Below, piece by piece: positions 9,314 to 18,769 of a DNA stretch of 64,000 nucleotides. Position 1 is the first letter of the stretch, and each line of letters opens with the position of its first letter. A program made the translations under genes and the position numbers. This stretch comes from Alphaproteobacteria bacterium. GTDB taxonomy: Bacteria > Pseudomonadota > Alphaproteobacteria > UBA6615. The stretch is from contig JAKUPN010000003.1 of NCBI GenBank assembly GCA_022449545.1, positions 93,796-157,795 of the forward strand. The letters run 5' to 3'. The notes below the pieces were generated by a model, which worked only from the letters and a program-made list of their open reading frames with translations, was not told the DNA's origin and ran no database searches.

Positions 9314-9907
9314 TCAAGACACTCTCCTATAGTCTTCTCCTAATAATGAGAAGAGAAGGTGATCATGCCATTTCCCATTTATTTTCATATATTTTTGCGC
9401 ATATCCATCCTGATTGAAACCTGATCTAACAAGCAACCTCTTGCTTGCTTGATTATGTGGTAAGCAAGCCGCCTCAACTCGGTGAAGCTGTAGATCATCA
9501 AAACAGAAGCAATTTATAAGGTTTAAAGCCTCAGTCATATAACCCTTACGACTATGTGGTTTTCCAATCCAATATCCTAGAGTACCGCACTGAGAAACCC
9601 CTCTACGAAGATTCGAAAGACTAATACCCCCAAGAAGAGTTTCATCGTCATTTCGGAAAATAAAAAAGCTACTGCCTGAATGATCTCGCCACTCACTTGA
9701 ATGGCGGCTTAAATAACGAGAAAAAGCTTCATATGACAATGCATCAGGCGGCCACGTAGGTTCCCATGGCTCAAGAAAATCACGACTAATTGAACGTACT
9801 TCGACATATGCCCTCCAATCAGATTCTTTAGGAGGTCTCAAAAAAACCCTTTGGCCATTTAACCGTATATTTTTATTAGATGATGATAAACTTTTAAAAA
9901 GACGCAT
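9314..9907 (-). CDS. GNAT N-acetyltransferase, RimJ/RimL-like
   Basis: An acetyl-CoA-dependent N-acetyltransferase. The RimJ subgroup acetylates ribosomal protein N-termini or other amines; the substrate here is unknown. Visible family features are the RVFLRPPKESDW start, GTLGYWIGKPHSRKGYMTEAL (acetyl-CoA loop with the RKGYMTEA motif) and HRVEAACLPHNQASKRLLVRSGF (motif B). From the ATG at 9905-9907 it is 197 residues; an earlier in-frame start at 9958 would overlap the M16 gene by 32 bases and lacks support. The M16 peptidase-GNAT pair in this order is frequent in Alphaproteobacteria, so the two are probably cotranscribed. Confidence 0.85.
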   Translation of the reverse strand: MRLFKSLSSSNKNIRLNGQRVFLRPPKESDWRAYVEVRSISRDFLEPWEPTWPPDALSYEAFSRYLSRHSSEWRDHSGSSFFIFRNDDETLLGGISLSNLRRGVSQCGTLGYWIGKPHSRKGYMTEALNLINCFCFDDLQLHRVEAACLPHNQASKRLLVRSGFNQDGYAQKYMKINGKWHDHLLFSLLGEDYRRVS

Positions 9908-9926
9908 GAGAAAAACTTCTTTTTCT

Positions 9927-11195
9927 TTAAGCCGCCAAACGTTCCGCAATAGTATCAATTTGTTCCAAATTAGCTATTGGCCCAACTGCAGCTATTACGG
10001 GAGAATTATTAAAAATATCTTTAGCTAAATTAGAAATTTGCATTACGTCTATTGAATCCAAGTGAGCTACCACCTCTTCGAGAGGTATAACACGTCCAAA
10101 AATTAAGATATGTTGAGCAATTTGTTCACATCTAGCCCCAGTTGATTCAAGAGCCATCAAAAGACTTGATTTTATCTGTGCACGCGCTCTCTCTACTTCC
10201 TCTATCTTAAGGCTATCTGATAGTCCTCTTATCTGATTACATAAGGCAGGAATTAACTCTTTAATTTCATTATTACCTGTTCCAGCGTAGACACCAAAGA
10301 GCCCAATATCTGAATATGAAGACATAAAAGAATCAATAGAATAAGCAAGACCTCGCTTTTCTCGAATATCTTGAAACAATCGTGAAGACATCCCTCCCCC
10401 CAATAAATTTGATAAGACTGACATAGCATAAAAATCTGAGGAACCAATGGCTGGTCCAGAAAAACCAAATATAAGGTGGATCTGTTCTAAATCTCTATAT
10501 TCTCTATGTTCACCGCCTGAAAAGATACCGTCTAAAACGCTCGCTTGCTTGCCTGCCTTTATATTACCAAAGTACCTTTCGCACTTGTCTACTAGTTCTT
10601 GGTGATGAATATTACCGGCAGCAGCAACAACCATAGACGATCCCTGATAGTGCCTCTCAAGAAACCCTCTAATTTTTTTACCTGTTAGATCACTTACAGT
10701 TTTTGGTTTTCCCAGTACTGGCCTACCCAATGGCTGATTAGGAAAAGCTGTTGACTGAAAATGATCAAAAATTACGTCATCAGGTGAATCAAGAGTTTGT
10801 CCTATTTCTTGCAGTATAACCGCTCTCTCCTTATCTATTTCAGAGCTGTTAAACACCGAGTTTTGAACTATATCTGAAATAACATCTAAAGCGAGGGAGT
10901 AATCCTTTTTTAGGACTTTTGCATAAAAAGCTGTCATTTCTCTGGAAGTGTAGGCATTTATAGAGCCTCCTACAGATTCAATTTCCTCAACTATATCCTT
11001 GGACGTTCGTCGTTCTGTCCCCTTAAACAACATATGCTCTAAAAAATGTGCTACCCCGTTTTCTGAAGACCTTTCATACCTTGCGCCTGCACGCACCCAT
11101 AAACCGAGAGAGATTGATTCAACATTGGATATTCTGTCACTTACCACAGTAAGACCATTAGGTAATTTACTTATATTAATTTCTCTATTCATCAC
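9927..11195 (-). CDS. M16 zinc peptidase, processing-peptidase-like, cytoplasmic
   Basis: A 422-residue M16 metallopeptidase of the bacterial processing-peptidase type (relatives of the mitochondrial beta-MPP). The inverted zinc motif H50-F-L-E53-H54 is intact, with the downstream Glu expected in the AVILQEIGQTLDSPDD helix. The C-terminal half contains the glycine-rich GGGMSSRLFQDIREKRGLAYS substrate-binding stretch with its Arg and Tyr. There is no signal peptide, so unlike the other two M16 genes in the window it should be cytoplasmic. GTG at 11195 and ATG at 11192 are adjacent possible starts. It ends just before the GNAT gene and starts 14 bases after thrC. Confidence 0.92.
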   Translation of the reverse strand: MMNREINISKLPNGLTVVSDRISNVESISLGLWVRAGARYERSSENGVAHFLEHMLFKGTERRTSKDIVEEIESVGGSINAYTSREMTAFYAKVLKKDYSLALDVISDIVQNSVFNSSEIDKERAVILQEIGQTLDSPDDVIFDHFQSTAFPNQPLGRPVLGKPKTVSDLTGKKIRGFLERHYQGSSMVVAAAGNIHHQELVDKCERYFGNIKAGKQASVLDGIFSGGEHREYRDLEQIHLIFGFSGPAIGSSDFYAMSVLSNLLGGGMSSRLFQDIREKRGLAYSIDSFMSSYSDIGLFGVYAGTGNNEIKELIPALCNQIRGLSDSLKIEEVERARAQIKSSLLMALESTGARCEQIAQHILIFGRVIPLEEVVAHLDSIDVMQISNLAKDIFNNSPVIAAVGPIANLEQIDTIAERLAA

Positions 11196-11209
11196 TCAGT
11201 CCCGTTAGA

Positions 11210-12613
11210 CTACAAATTTTTACTAGACATTACATCTCTAATATAACTCTCAACTGCACCAAGATTATTCTTTAATTTAATAAATCTCTCTTCCCTGTCA
11301 TATAAATCGCTGAGAAAATCGGGTAAACTAGGATTAATTCCTGTAGCTTGCTTTACTGCAGCAGGAAACTTTGCGGGATGTGCTGTCGCTAAAACCACAT
11401 TCAAAGTTTTACTATTTTTTAATTGTTTCAAAGCACCAAGCCCAACAGCCGTATGAGGATCAACCAAAACACCCTTATCATCATATAGTTGTTTGATCGC
11501 CAATAGAGTACCCTCGTCATCAGTTCGGTATCCTGAAAAAATATCGTTAGCTAAAGCATGAATTTTATTTCCTCCTGGAAGTGTTCCTTCCTCTCGAAAC
11601 ATTTTTATAGAATTTGAAACAGCCTCACCATCACGATCGTAGAAATCAAACAAAAGTCGTTCAAAATTACTCGAGACTTGAATGTCCATACTTGGAGATA
11701 GTGATGCTTTAACAGGCATGATTGACATATCACCCGTTTCAAAAAATCGAGTAAGAATATCATTATGGTTTGATGCAACAACTAATCTAGAGGCGTTTAA
11801 TCCCATCTGTATTGCCGAGTAACCTGCGTATACATTTCCAAAGTTTCCAGTTGGAACTATAAAAGAGATTGGCCGCTCGTATTTGTTAAGCCTAGAAACA
11901 GCAAAGAAGTAATAGACTATTTGAACCATCACTCGTGCCCAATTAATTGAATTTACAGCAGAAAGATTTAGATCATCACGAAATATTTCATCATTAAACA
12001 TTCCTTTTACTAAATCCTGGCAATCATCAAATGTTCCTTCAATAGCTATATTGTGTACGTTTGAATCTAATACCGTAGTCATCTGCCTTCGTTGAACATC
12101 TGATACTCTCCCAAGCGGATGGAGCATAAAAATATGCAAATTATCACGACCTTTGCATGCTTCTATTGCGGCCGAACCCGTATCTCCTGATGTTGCGCCA
12201 ATTATCGTTAGCCGTTTATCCCTCTTAGTGAGTATGTGCTCAAACATTCGCCCTAAAAACTGCAAAGCAAAATCCTTGAAGGCTAGAGTTGGGCCATGAA
12301 ATAACTCAAGCAGCCAAGTATTACTGTCTATTTGAACCAAAGGAGCTACAGATGGCTGTTTAAAAGATTTATAACTATCGTTGATTAAACTTTTAAGTTT
12401 TATATCTTCAATGCAATTCTCCTCTATAAAAGGACGTATGATTTCAAATGCTAAATCGGAATAGTCGATATCCTTATTAAATACATGATGATTTACAGCC
12501 ATTTGGGGCCATACTTCAGGAACATATAAGCCTCCATCATTAGCAAGCCCCGTGAGCACAACATCTTCAAACTCTAATATTGGTGAACCAATTCTCGTAC
12601 TTATATAATGCAA
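11210..12613 (-). CDS. thrC: Threonine synthase
   Basis: ThrC converts O-phosphohomoserine to threonine with pyridoxal phosphate, completing the pathway begun by thrB in this window. The 467-residue protein has the PLP-lysine K113 in LFHGPTLAFKDFALQ, the phosphate-binding GATSGDTGSAAIEA loop and the SFIVPTGNFGNVYAG block. The N-terminal MHYISTR opening matches the family. The start codon is TTG at 12611-12613, and it is well supported: AGGAG lies 9 bases upstream and no closer ATG fits the family N-terminus. It is the first gene of a minus-strand run thrC-M16 peptidase-GNAT. Confidence 0.96.
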   Translation of the reverse strand: MHYISTRIGSPILEFEDVVLTGLANDGGLYVPEVWPQMAVNHHVFNKDIDYSDLAFEIIRPFIEENCIEDIKLKSLINDSYKSFKQPSVAPLVQIDSNTWLLELFHGPTLAFKDFALQFLGRMFEHILTKRDKRLTIIGATSGDTGSAAIEACKGRDNLHIFMLHPLGRVSDVQRRQMTTVLDSNVHNIAIEGTFDDCQDLVKGMFNDEIFRDDLNLSAVNSINWARVMVQIVYYFFAVSRLNKYERPISFIVPTGNFGNVYAGYSAIQMGLNASRLVVASNHNDILTRFFETGDMSIMPVKASLSPSMDIQVSSNFERLLFDFYDRDGEAVSNSIKMFREEGTLPGGNKIHALANDIFSGYRTDDEGTLLAIKQLYDDKGVLVDPHTAVGLGALKQLKNSKTLNVVLATAHPAKFPAAVKQATGINPSLPDFLSDLYDREERFIKLKNNLGAVESYIRDVMSSKNL

Positions 12614-12783
12614 GCTTTTTAGCTCCTAAAAATTCTTAAATACATTCATCAACAATTGACGAACAAAAAACAAACTAGAAAAAAGATGCTGCTATTAATT
12701 ATCTAATAAAAAATCTTATCCTTATTAATAGATAAAATTAAAGTCTTGAATCTACCACAAACTTCTAACCGCTTGAAAATAAT

Positions 12784-14283
12784 TTAGTGCAGATAACGTC
12801 TTTGAAGGTGTTCCTGGAAAACCTTTATATTTAGATTATTTCCTGATGCTGTGAGCAATAATTCTTCTGCACTCAAAAGTGAGCCTTTTGAATGAATATT
12901 TGAGTGCAACCAATCCAGTAGGGACTTGAATTTTCCCTTTGAAATTTCATCTTCTAGATCGTTTAGTTGTTTTTTAGCTGCACTATAAAATTGTGCAGCT
13001 GCCACCGCACCAATTGTATAAGTAGGAAAATATCCAAAACTACCAGAGGGCCAATGGATATCTTGCAAGCAGCCAAGAGAATCGTTCGGAGGCGTAATTC
13101 CTAATAAACTTGCCATGCCTTCATTCCAGGCCACAGGTAAATCAGCGACCAACAAATCGTTGCTAATTAATGCTCGTTCCAAGCGATATCTCAAGATAAT
13201 GTGTGCAGGATAAGTTACTTCATCAGCATCCACCCTTATAAAACCTGGATTAACCCTGGTGTAAAGGCGATATAAATTATCAACCTCCCAAGCTGCACCA
13301 GACCCAGAAAAAGCCCTTTTTATAATTGGGGCTGCGTAAATCATAAAGCTATGTGAACGACAAACTTGCATTTCAACGAGAAGAGATTGGCTCTCGTGCA
13401 TAGCCATCCCCCAAGCAGATCCTACGGGTTGGTAAGACCAGCTTTCAGGTAATCCGTGTTCGTAAATGGCGTGACCAGTTTCATGCAGAACGCCCATCAA
13501 AGAAGAAGTAAAATCATTCTCATCATAACGGGTAGTAATACGAACGTCATTTAACCCGCCTCCACAAAATGGATGAAGACTTACATCAACGCGCCCCCTG
13601 GTAAAATCAAAGCCAAAATCTTTCATGAACTCAGTGCCCAACCGCTTCTGTTTATCAATAGAAAATGGACCTTTGAGAGGAATAGTTTTAGGCTGCCTGG
13701 ATTGAAACTCCATTACCTCACCCAAAAAACCTGATAAAAAATTTTCATGATCAGAAAAAACTTCATCAATTGTCTCACTACGACAACCAGGTTCATAAGT
13801 GTCGAGTAATGAATCATAGGGTGATAAACCTAGTTTCTCAGACTTTGCTATAGAAACCTCTCGAGTAATTTCAATGACCTCCTTTAAACTAGGCATTAGA
13901 AAAGAGAAATCACTTTCTTGTTTTGCTTTGCGCCATTCCATCTGACAGCTTGAATTTGCTTGTGATTGCGCTTTAATCAAGCCAGCTGGAACTGATATTG
14001 CATGAAGATGAGCGCGCTTCATCCCTGCTACGTTAGCTACTTTCCATGCGTCTATTCCTCCATTGTTGACCTCAACCTTATCTAATAATTCACTTATTTT
14101 TGGCTGCGTTAGGAGGTCATGACTCAAAACGCTCAGAGTTGCGAGCTGCTCAGATCTTGAAGATGCACTTCCTTCAGGCATCATTGTCGACTGATCCCAA
14201 TCTAGAATCGCAATTGCGTCATTAATAATTCCAATCCGTCGAAAAAGGTCTACTAAATCATTATACGCTGAATTTTCCGGCAT
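12784..14283 (-). CDS. M32 carboxypeptidase (Taq family)
   Basis: A 499-residue metallocarboxypeptidase that removes C-terminal residues from peptides in the cytoplasm. The zinc motif is H267-E-T-G-H271, and the M32-specific motifs follow in order: HPFCGG (about 237), DVRITTRYDE (about 246), the HESQSL segment with the third ligand Glu (about 298), and GYFPTYTIGA (about 425). Length matches the family (about 490-510). It stands alone, with a 170-base gap to thrC on the same strand and a divergent promoter region shared with tldD. I found no convincing promoter motif in the intergenic DNA. Confidence 0.94.
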   Translation of the reverse strand: MPENSAYNDLVDLFRRIGIINDAIAILDWDQSTMMPEGSASSRSEQLATLSVLSHDLLTQPKISELLDKVEVNNGGIDAWKVANVAGMKRAHLHAISVPAGLIKAQSQANSSCQMEWRKAKQESDFSFLMPSLKEVIEITREVSIAKSEKLGLSPYDSLLDTYEPGCRSETIDEVFSDHENFLSGFLGEVMEFQSRQPKTIPLKGPFSIDKQKRLGTEFMKDFGFDFTRGRVDVSLHPFCGGGLNDVRITTRYDENDFTSSLMGVLHETGHAIYEHGLPESWSYQPVGSAWGMAMHESQSLLVEMQVCRSHSFMIYAAPIIKRAFSGSGAAWEVDNLYRLYTRVNPGFIRVDADEVTYPAHIILRYRLERALISNDLLVADLPVAWNEGMASLLGITPPNDSLGCLQDIHWPSGSFGYFPTYTIGAVAAAQFYSAAKKQLNDLEDEISKGKFKSLLDWLHSNIHSKGSLLSAEELLLTASGNNLNIKVFQEHLQRRYLH

Positions 14284-14465
14284 TTCGTATCCCTACTATT
14301 TGCGCTCTTATGAAATATTTAACACAATTATTTTAATTTATAAGTCAATCTTCATTTTTTGTGTTAATACTTAATCAACTAATTTAAAAATTTCTCTATT
14401 TTAAACTATCAATCTACTAACCACTGTGGCCACTGAAGTTCATAGTATAATTTTGGAACGATCTT

Positions 14466-15899
14466 ATGAGCGATATTACACAGACAAATAGAATTTTTTT
14501 TAACGATACAGGTATGGATCCCAAGCGCCTTCAACACATAACAGATGAATCAATAGGAGATTCAGATGACGGCGAACTTTTTCTTGAATACCGCCAGAGT
14601 GAAAGTATAACGTTCGATGATGGACGAGTCCGGAACGCAAGTTTTGATACTTCTCAAGGATTTGGTATTCGTTCTATAGTTGATGAAGCAATTGGATATG
14701 CTCATTCCACAGAGCTGTCAGAAGCAGCAATAGCTAGAGCTGGCCAAACAATTAGGGCTGTTCGATCTGGAAACTCAGGATCTATAGATGATAAGCCCCT
14801 TGGAACAAATCAGAGCCTTTACTCAGACGTAAACCCATTAAATATCCAAGAGTTCTCTGAAAAAGTCTCCATTTTAAGTCAAATTGACGAATACGCCAGA
14901 TCTTCCGATGAAAGAGTAAGGCAAGTATCTGCTTCAATCTCGGGAAATTGGCAAGCTATTCATATATTGAGAGCAGGAGGAATTCAGGTTTCTGATATTC
15001 GGCCTATGGTCCGCTTAAATGTGTCCTTAGTAGTTGGTGAAGGCAACCGGCAGGAGTCAGGCTCCATGGGAACTGGCGGTCGCATTACCTATGACAGTTT
15101 GTTTGATCAATCTAATTGGCAAAATCAAGTAGATAAAGCGCTAAAACAAGCTTTAACTAACTTAGAGGCTGTGCCCGCTCCAGCTGGGGAAATGCAGGTA
15201 GTTTTGGGGCCTGGTTGGCCAGGGGTACTTCTTCATGAAGCGGTCGGACACGGGCTAGAAGGCGATTTCAATCGAAAAAAAACCTCCGCATTTTCTGGTT
15301 TATTAGGTGAGAAAGTTGCCTCATCCGGAGTTACAGTAGTTGATGATGGAACAATTCCTAACCGCCGTGGCTCAATTTCTATTGATGATGAAGGCACGAA
15401 AAGTGCATATAACATACTGATTGAAGATGGTATCTTAAAAAATTATATGCAAGATCGAATGAACGCCCGACTTATGGGGGTAGAACCTACAGGTAATGGA
15501 CGACGTCAGTCATTTGCACATCATCCGATGCCGCGTATGACGAATACCTACATGCTGAATGGTCAATCTGAGCCAGAAGAGTGTATACGCTCAGTATCAA
15601 AAGGCATTTATGCTGTGAATTTTGGTGGGGGCCAAGTCGATATTACCAACGGAAAGTTTGTTTTTAGCTGCACTGAAGCCTACACGATTGAAAACGGAAA
15701 GATCGGCAATCCTGTAAAGGGGGCTACTTTAATCGGCAATGGCCCAGACGCCTTAACCCGTGTTAAAATGATAGGAAATGATACTTGTCTTGATGACGGG
15801 GTGGGAACATGTGGAAAGGACGGACAGTCAGTTCCCGTTGGAGTTGGTCAGCCAACTATTGTTCTTGATGCTCTCACCGTAGGTGGAACTGAGCTCTAA
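14466..15899 (+). CDS. tldD: Metalloprotease TldD
   Basis: TldD is the catalytic half of the TldD/TldE heterodimeric metalloprotease, which degrades unfolded small peptides and matures or removes peptides such as microcin B17 and CcdA. The 477-residue protein shows the family zinc motif H257-E-A-V-G-H262 followed by GLEGDFNRK, plus the FSCTEAYTIENG segment with the conserved Cys near the C-terminus. The partner gene pmbA/tldE lies 7 kb away (22904-24256) on the same strand. Between them is an efflux pair; a functional link is only a possibility. Length and motifs are complete. Confidence 0.96.
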   Translation: MSDITQTNRIFFNDTGMDPKRLQHITDESIGDSDDGELFLEYRQSESITFDDGRVRNASFDTSQGFGIRSIVDEAIGYAHSTELSEAAIARAGQTIRAVRSGNSGSIDDKPLGTNQSLYSDVNPLNIQEFSEKVSILSQIDEYARSSDERVRQVSASISGNWQAIHILRAGGIQVSDIRPMVRLNVSLVVGEGNRQESGSMGTGGRITYDSLFDQSNWQNQVDKALKQALTNLEAVPAPAGEMQVVLGPGWPGVLLHEAVGHGLEGDFNRKKTSAFSGLLGEKVASSGVTVVDDGTIPNRRGSISIDDEGTKSAYNILIEDGILKNYMQDRMNARLMGVEPTGNGRRQSFAHHPMPRMTNTYMLNGQSEPEECIRSVSKGIYAVNFGGGQVDITNGKFVFSCTEAYTIENGKIGNPVKGATLIGNGPDALTRVKMIGNDTCLDDGVGTCGKDGQSVPVGVGQPTIVLDALTVGGTEL

Positions 15900-16032
15900 T
15901 AAGTTAAAGTAGTACTATAAATGGCACATGTCAGGTATGCGTATTTTGCATGTTGAGATTGCAAATTATTTAAATTGCTTCATAAAGACTGATCTATTTA
16001 TTAAACCGGCATAAATTGTACGCTGCTGATTA

Positions 16033-17208
16033 ATGGAAGCTGATTCAGTCATGACAGAAAAAGCAACCCAAGAAGAGTCGTTGGAGAGAGATGGAGCTTC
16101 AAAAAATGAAACTGCCTCTTCATCCGGCTTTCGTAGATTAATTCGATCAATTTTTGTTTTCGCTATAGTCGTTGTTTGTCTGGTATTTACAGGAAAATGG
16201 GCATTAGATGAATGGAGTAAAGTGACCGAAACTGATGCACGAATAAAAACAGACCAAATAGCGATCAGCAGTAGAATTGAAGGATGGGCAGTTAAAATTC
16301 CGATTAAAGAAGGTGATAATATCAAGACCGGAGATCTTCTTTTAGCAATAGATTCACGTGAAGCTGAGCTCAAGCTTAAGGAGTTAGACTCAAAACTTCT
16401 AGCCATAGAAGCTCGAAGACAAAAAATATTATTAGAGACACAAATGGTCGACTCCCTTACCAAAAGTCGACAGGAAGGGGCTTTATCGCGGTTGAAAGCA
16501 TCAGAGATAAGTGTAAAAGCAAGCCGTGAACAACGACAACTGTCTCTAGTTAGTTTTGAGCGCGCAAAACAACTTATAAAAAATCAAGCCATTCCAGAGC
16601 AACGCCTCGATCAAGCCAAGCTAAAATATAGCCAATCAGATGAAAGGTACCAGGTTGCCAAGGCTGATCTATTAGCTGCAAAAGCAGATGTAAGAGAAGC
16701 TGCCGCTAATCGACAGAAAATTAAAATTAATAAATCTCTGTTGGATGAATTAAAATATAGTGAGGCTCAAATTATCACTGAACGTGACCAGAGGATTCTC
16801 GACATTAAAGACAGGCTCATACTTAGTCCTATCCTAGGAGTGGTATCGCGAAAGTTTATTAATGAAGGAGAATATCTACGCAGAGGTCAGAGACTAATGC
16901 TTATACATGACCCCAAAAATATTTGGGTTGAAGCAAATATTAAAGAAACTGAATTGAGACATCTGACTTTAGGAATGCCAGTTAGGATATCGGTTGATGC
17001 TTATCCAGACCAGTTATTTATAGGCAAGATAGAAAACCTTGGCCAAGCGGCGACAGGAGAGTTTGCATTACTACCCAATCCTAATCCAAGTGGCAACTTT
17101 ACTAAAATAACTCAGCGACTACCAATAAGAATCGGTATAGAACAGAAACAGAATATTTTACGGCCTGGTATGCTCGTGGTGGTCGAAATAGATATTCCTG
17201 GAAGGTAG
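16033..17208 (+). CDS. HlyD/EmrA-type membrane fusion protein
   Basis: A 391-residue periplasmic adaptor of an efflux pump. One N-terminal membrane helix (about residues 38-58) follows a charged cytoplasmic tail. Then come the half-lipoyl segment (TDARIKTDQIAISSRIEGWAVKI is the beta-barrel/lipoyl entry, with fragments TDARI and EGDNIKTGDLLL), a long Lys/Glu/Gln-rich coiled-coil hairpin (about 110-250), and the second lipoyl half with DRLILSPILGVVSRKFINEGEY. This matches EmrA of the EmrAB-TolC drug exporter. An ATG at 16051 (GGAAG about 10 bases upstream) is an alternative start giving 385 residues. The partner permease begins 13 bases downstream. No TolC gene is nearby. Confidence 0.9.
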   Translation: MEADSVMTEKATQEESLERDGASKNETASSSGFRRLIRSIFVFAIVVVCLVFTGKWALDEWSKVTETDARIKTDQIAISSRIEGWAVKIPIKEGDNIKTGDLLLAIDSREAELKLKELDSKLLAIEARRQKILLETQMVDSLTKSRQEGALSRLKASEISVKASREQRQLSLVSFERAKQLIKNQAIPEQRLDQAKLKYSQSDERYQVAKADLLAAKADVREAAANRQKIKINKSLLDELKYSEAQIITERDQRILDIKDRLILSPILGVVSRKFINEGEYLRRGQRLMLIHDPKNIWVEANIKETELRHLTLGMPVRISVDAYPDQLFIGKIENLGQAATGEFALLPNPNPSGNFTKITQRLPIRIGIEQKQNILRPGMLVVVEIDIPGR

Positions 17209-17221
17209 AGATACTTCTAAG

Positions 17222-18742
17222 ATGAGTGACCGTACGCGAGGGCAACTCATAGTATTGACATGCATAATGTCTAGTATGGCTCTTGCAATGTCATCAACCA
17301 TTATTAATGTAGCCGTACCTGATATTATGGGGGCATTTGGCATTGGCCAGGATCTAGCTCAATGGATGGCTACCGCATTTTTTGCTGCGATGAGTTCGGG
17401 TCTTTTGGCAAGTAGCTGGGCTATACGTTCATTTGGCGAACGAAGGGTCTTTGTCTGCATGATGGTTTTATTTATATCAGCTTCTATTATAGGAGGCAGT
17501 GGACAAGATTTTAATTCGATTATTCTATCTCGTATGGCTCAGGGATTTTCTGCTGGCATCTCTCTTCCTCTTACGCAGCTTGCAATGTACAGAGTGTTCG
17601 GCCCCGATAGACGTTCTTTAGCAAACGGTCTATTTGGATTTAGTTTTGTGCTGGGCCCAGGAATAGGACCTTGGATAGGCGGTATGGCAGTGGACGCCTT
17701 TGATTGGCGTTCTGTTTTTTATGTTGCTCCTCCGATTGCTGCCATAACAGCACTTCTTGCAAGTTATGTTCTGTCACCAAGAGAAGAAACAGGACCTAAA
17801 CCCAAATTTGATATATTAGGATTTGGGTTACTTTCAATATTCTTGGTGTGTATTCTTAGTGGTCTTTCAGATGGTCAAAGATTGGGATGGCAATCTGACC
17901 AAGTTGTTCTTCTATTGTCTGCAGGCATATTTTTAGCAATTGGTTTCATTCTTTGGGAATGGAAGAACGAAAATCGTTTGCTAGACGTGAGAAGGTTTAG
18001 CTCTCGTCAATTCGCAGCGGCTAATGTCATTTCATTTTTATTTGGCATCGGATTGTTTGGATCTTTATACTTATTACCTATATTTGTTCAAATCGTTCAA
18101 AACTATACCCCGACGCGTGCAGGTTTAGTATTAATACCTGCAGGATTAATACTAGGTATAGTTATGCCAGTAATGGGGCGTATTGGAGATCGTATGCCTG
18201 CCCATATACCCATAATAATAGGTACAGTGGGCTTTGTATTATCTTGTTACGCACTAGGAATAGCCGACGCCAATACAGGTTTTTGGGCTTTTGCATTAAT
18301 TGTAATGTTAGGTCGTGGCGCACACTCAGCTATTTTTCCACCATTAATGGCCGCTGGTTTAAAAAACATACCTGTGAAAGAAATACCTGAAGCAAATGGC
18401 ACCATTAATTTTACCCGACAACTCGGAGGAGCCTTTGGCATAAATCTTCTGGCAATTTATCTTGAAAGAAAGATTTCTTTCTTTAGTGAATACATATCAA
18501 CAACACAGTCTCCAGCGCATTCCGTGAGTAAGGAGTTTTTATATAAAGTTACAGACTTATTCTCGTTTGCAGGGCTAAGTGATTCATTTAGTCAGCCTGC
18601 AGCAATTATATATCTTAATCAGACCTTTATTGCTCAGGCGAATATGCTGGCATTCAGAGAAACCTTTATTATGCTGGGAATAGTTAGTTTTATTGGAGTT
18701 ATATTCGCTTTCATACTAAAGCCACCTAGTGACCAATCTTGA
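17222..18742 (+). CDS. DHA2-family MFS efflux permease, EmrB-like
   Basis: A 506-residue permease with about 14 hydrophobic segments, the DHA2 (EmrB/QacA) arrangement. Characteristic parts are the first helix SSTIINVAVPDIMGAFG (residues about 20-37), the antiporter motif C region GPGIGPWIGGMAVDAFDWRSVF (fragments GPGIGP and WRSVFYV) and the late GGAFGINLL block. With the upstream membrane fusion protein it should form a proton-driven tripartite exporter across both membranes once joined to a TolC-like channel. The exported compound cannot be told from sequence. It converges on gshA with 27 bases between the stops. Confidence 0.9.
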   Translation: MSDRTRGQLIVLTCIMSSMALAMSSTIINVAVPDIMGAFGIGQDLAQWMATAFFAAMSSGLLASSWAIRSFGERRVFVCMMVLFISASIIGGSGQDFNSIILSRMAQGFSAGISLPLTQLAMYRVFGPDRRSLANGLFGFSFVLGPGIGPWIGGMAVDAFDWRSVFYVAPPIAAITALLASYVLSPREETGPKPKFDILGFGLLSIFLVCILSGLSDGQRLGWQSDQVVLLLSAGIFLAIGFILWEWKNENRLLDVRRFSSRQFAAANVISFLFGIGLFGSLYLLPIFVQIVQNYTPTRAGLVLIPAGLILGIVMPVMGRIGDRMPAHIPIIIGTVGFVLSCYALGIADANTGFWAFALIVMLGRGAHSAIFPPLMAAGLKNIPVKEIPEANGTINFTRQLGGAFGINLLAIYLERKISFFSEYISTTQSPAHSVSKEFLYKVTDLFSFAGLSDSFSQPAAIIYLNQTFIAQANMLAFRETFIMLGIVSFIGVIFAFILKPPSDQS

Positions 18743-18769
18743 TCACTGTATAAATAATACATATTTTTA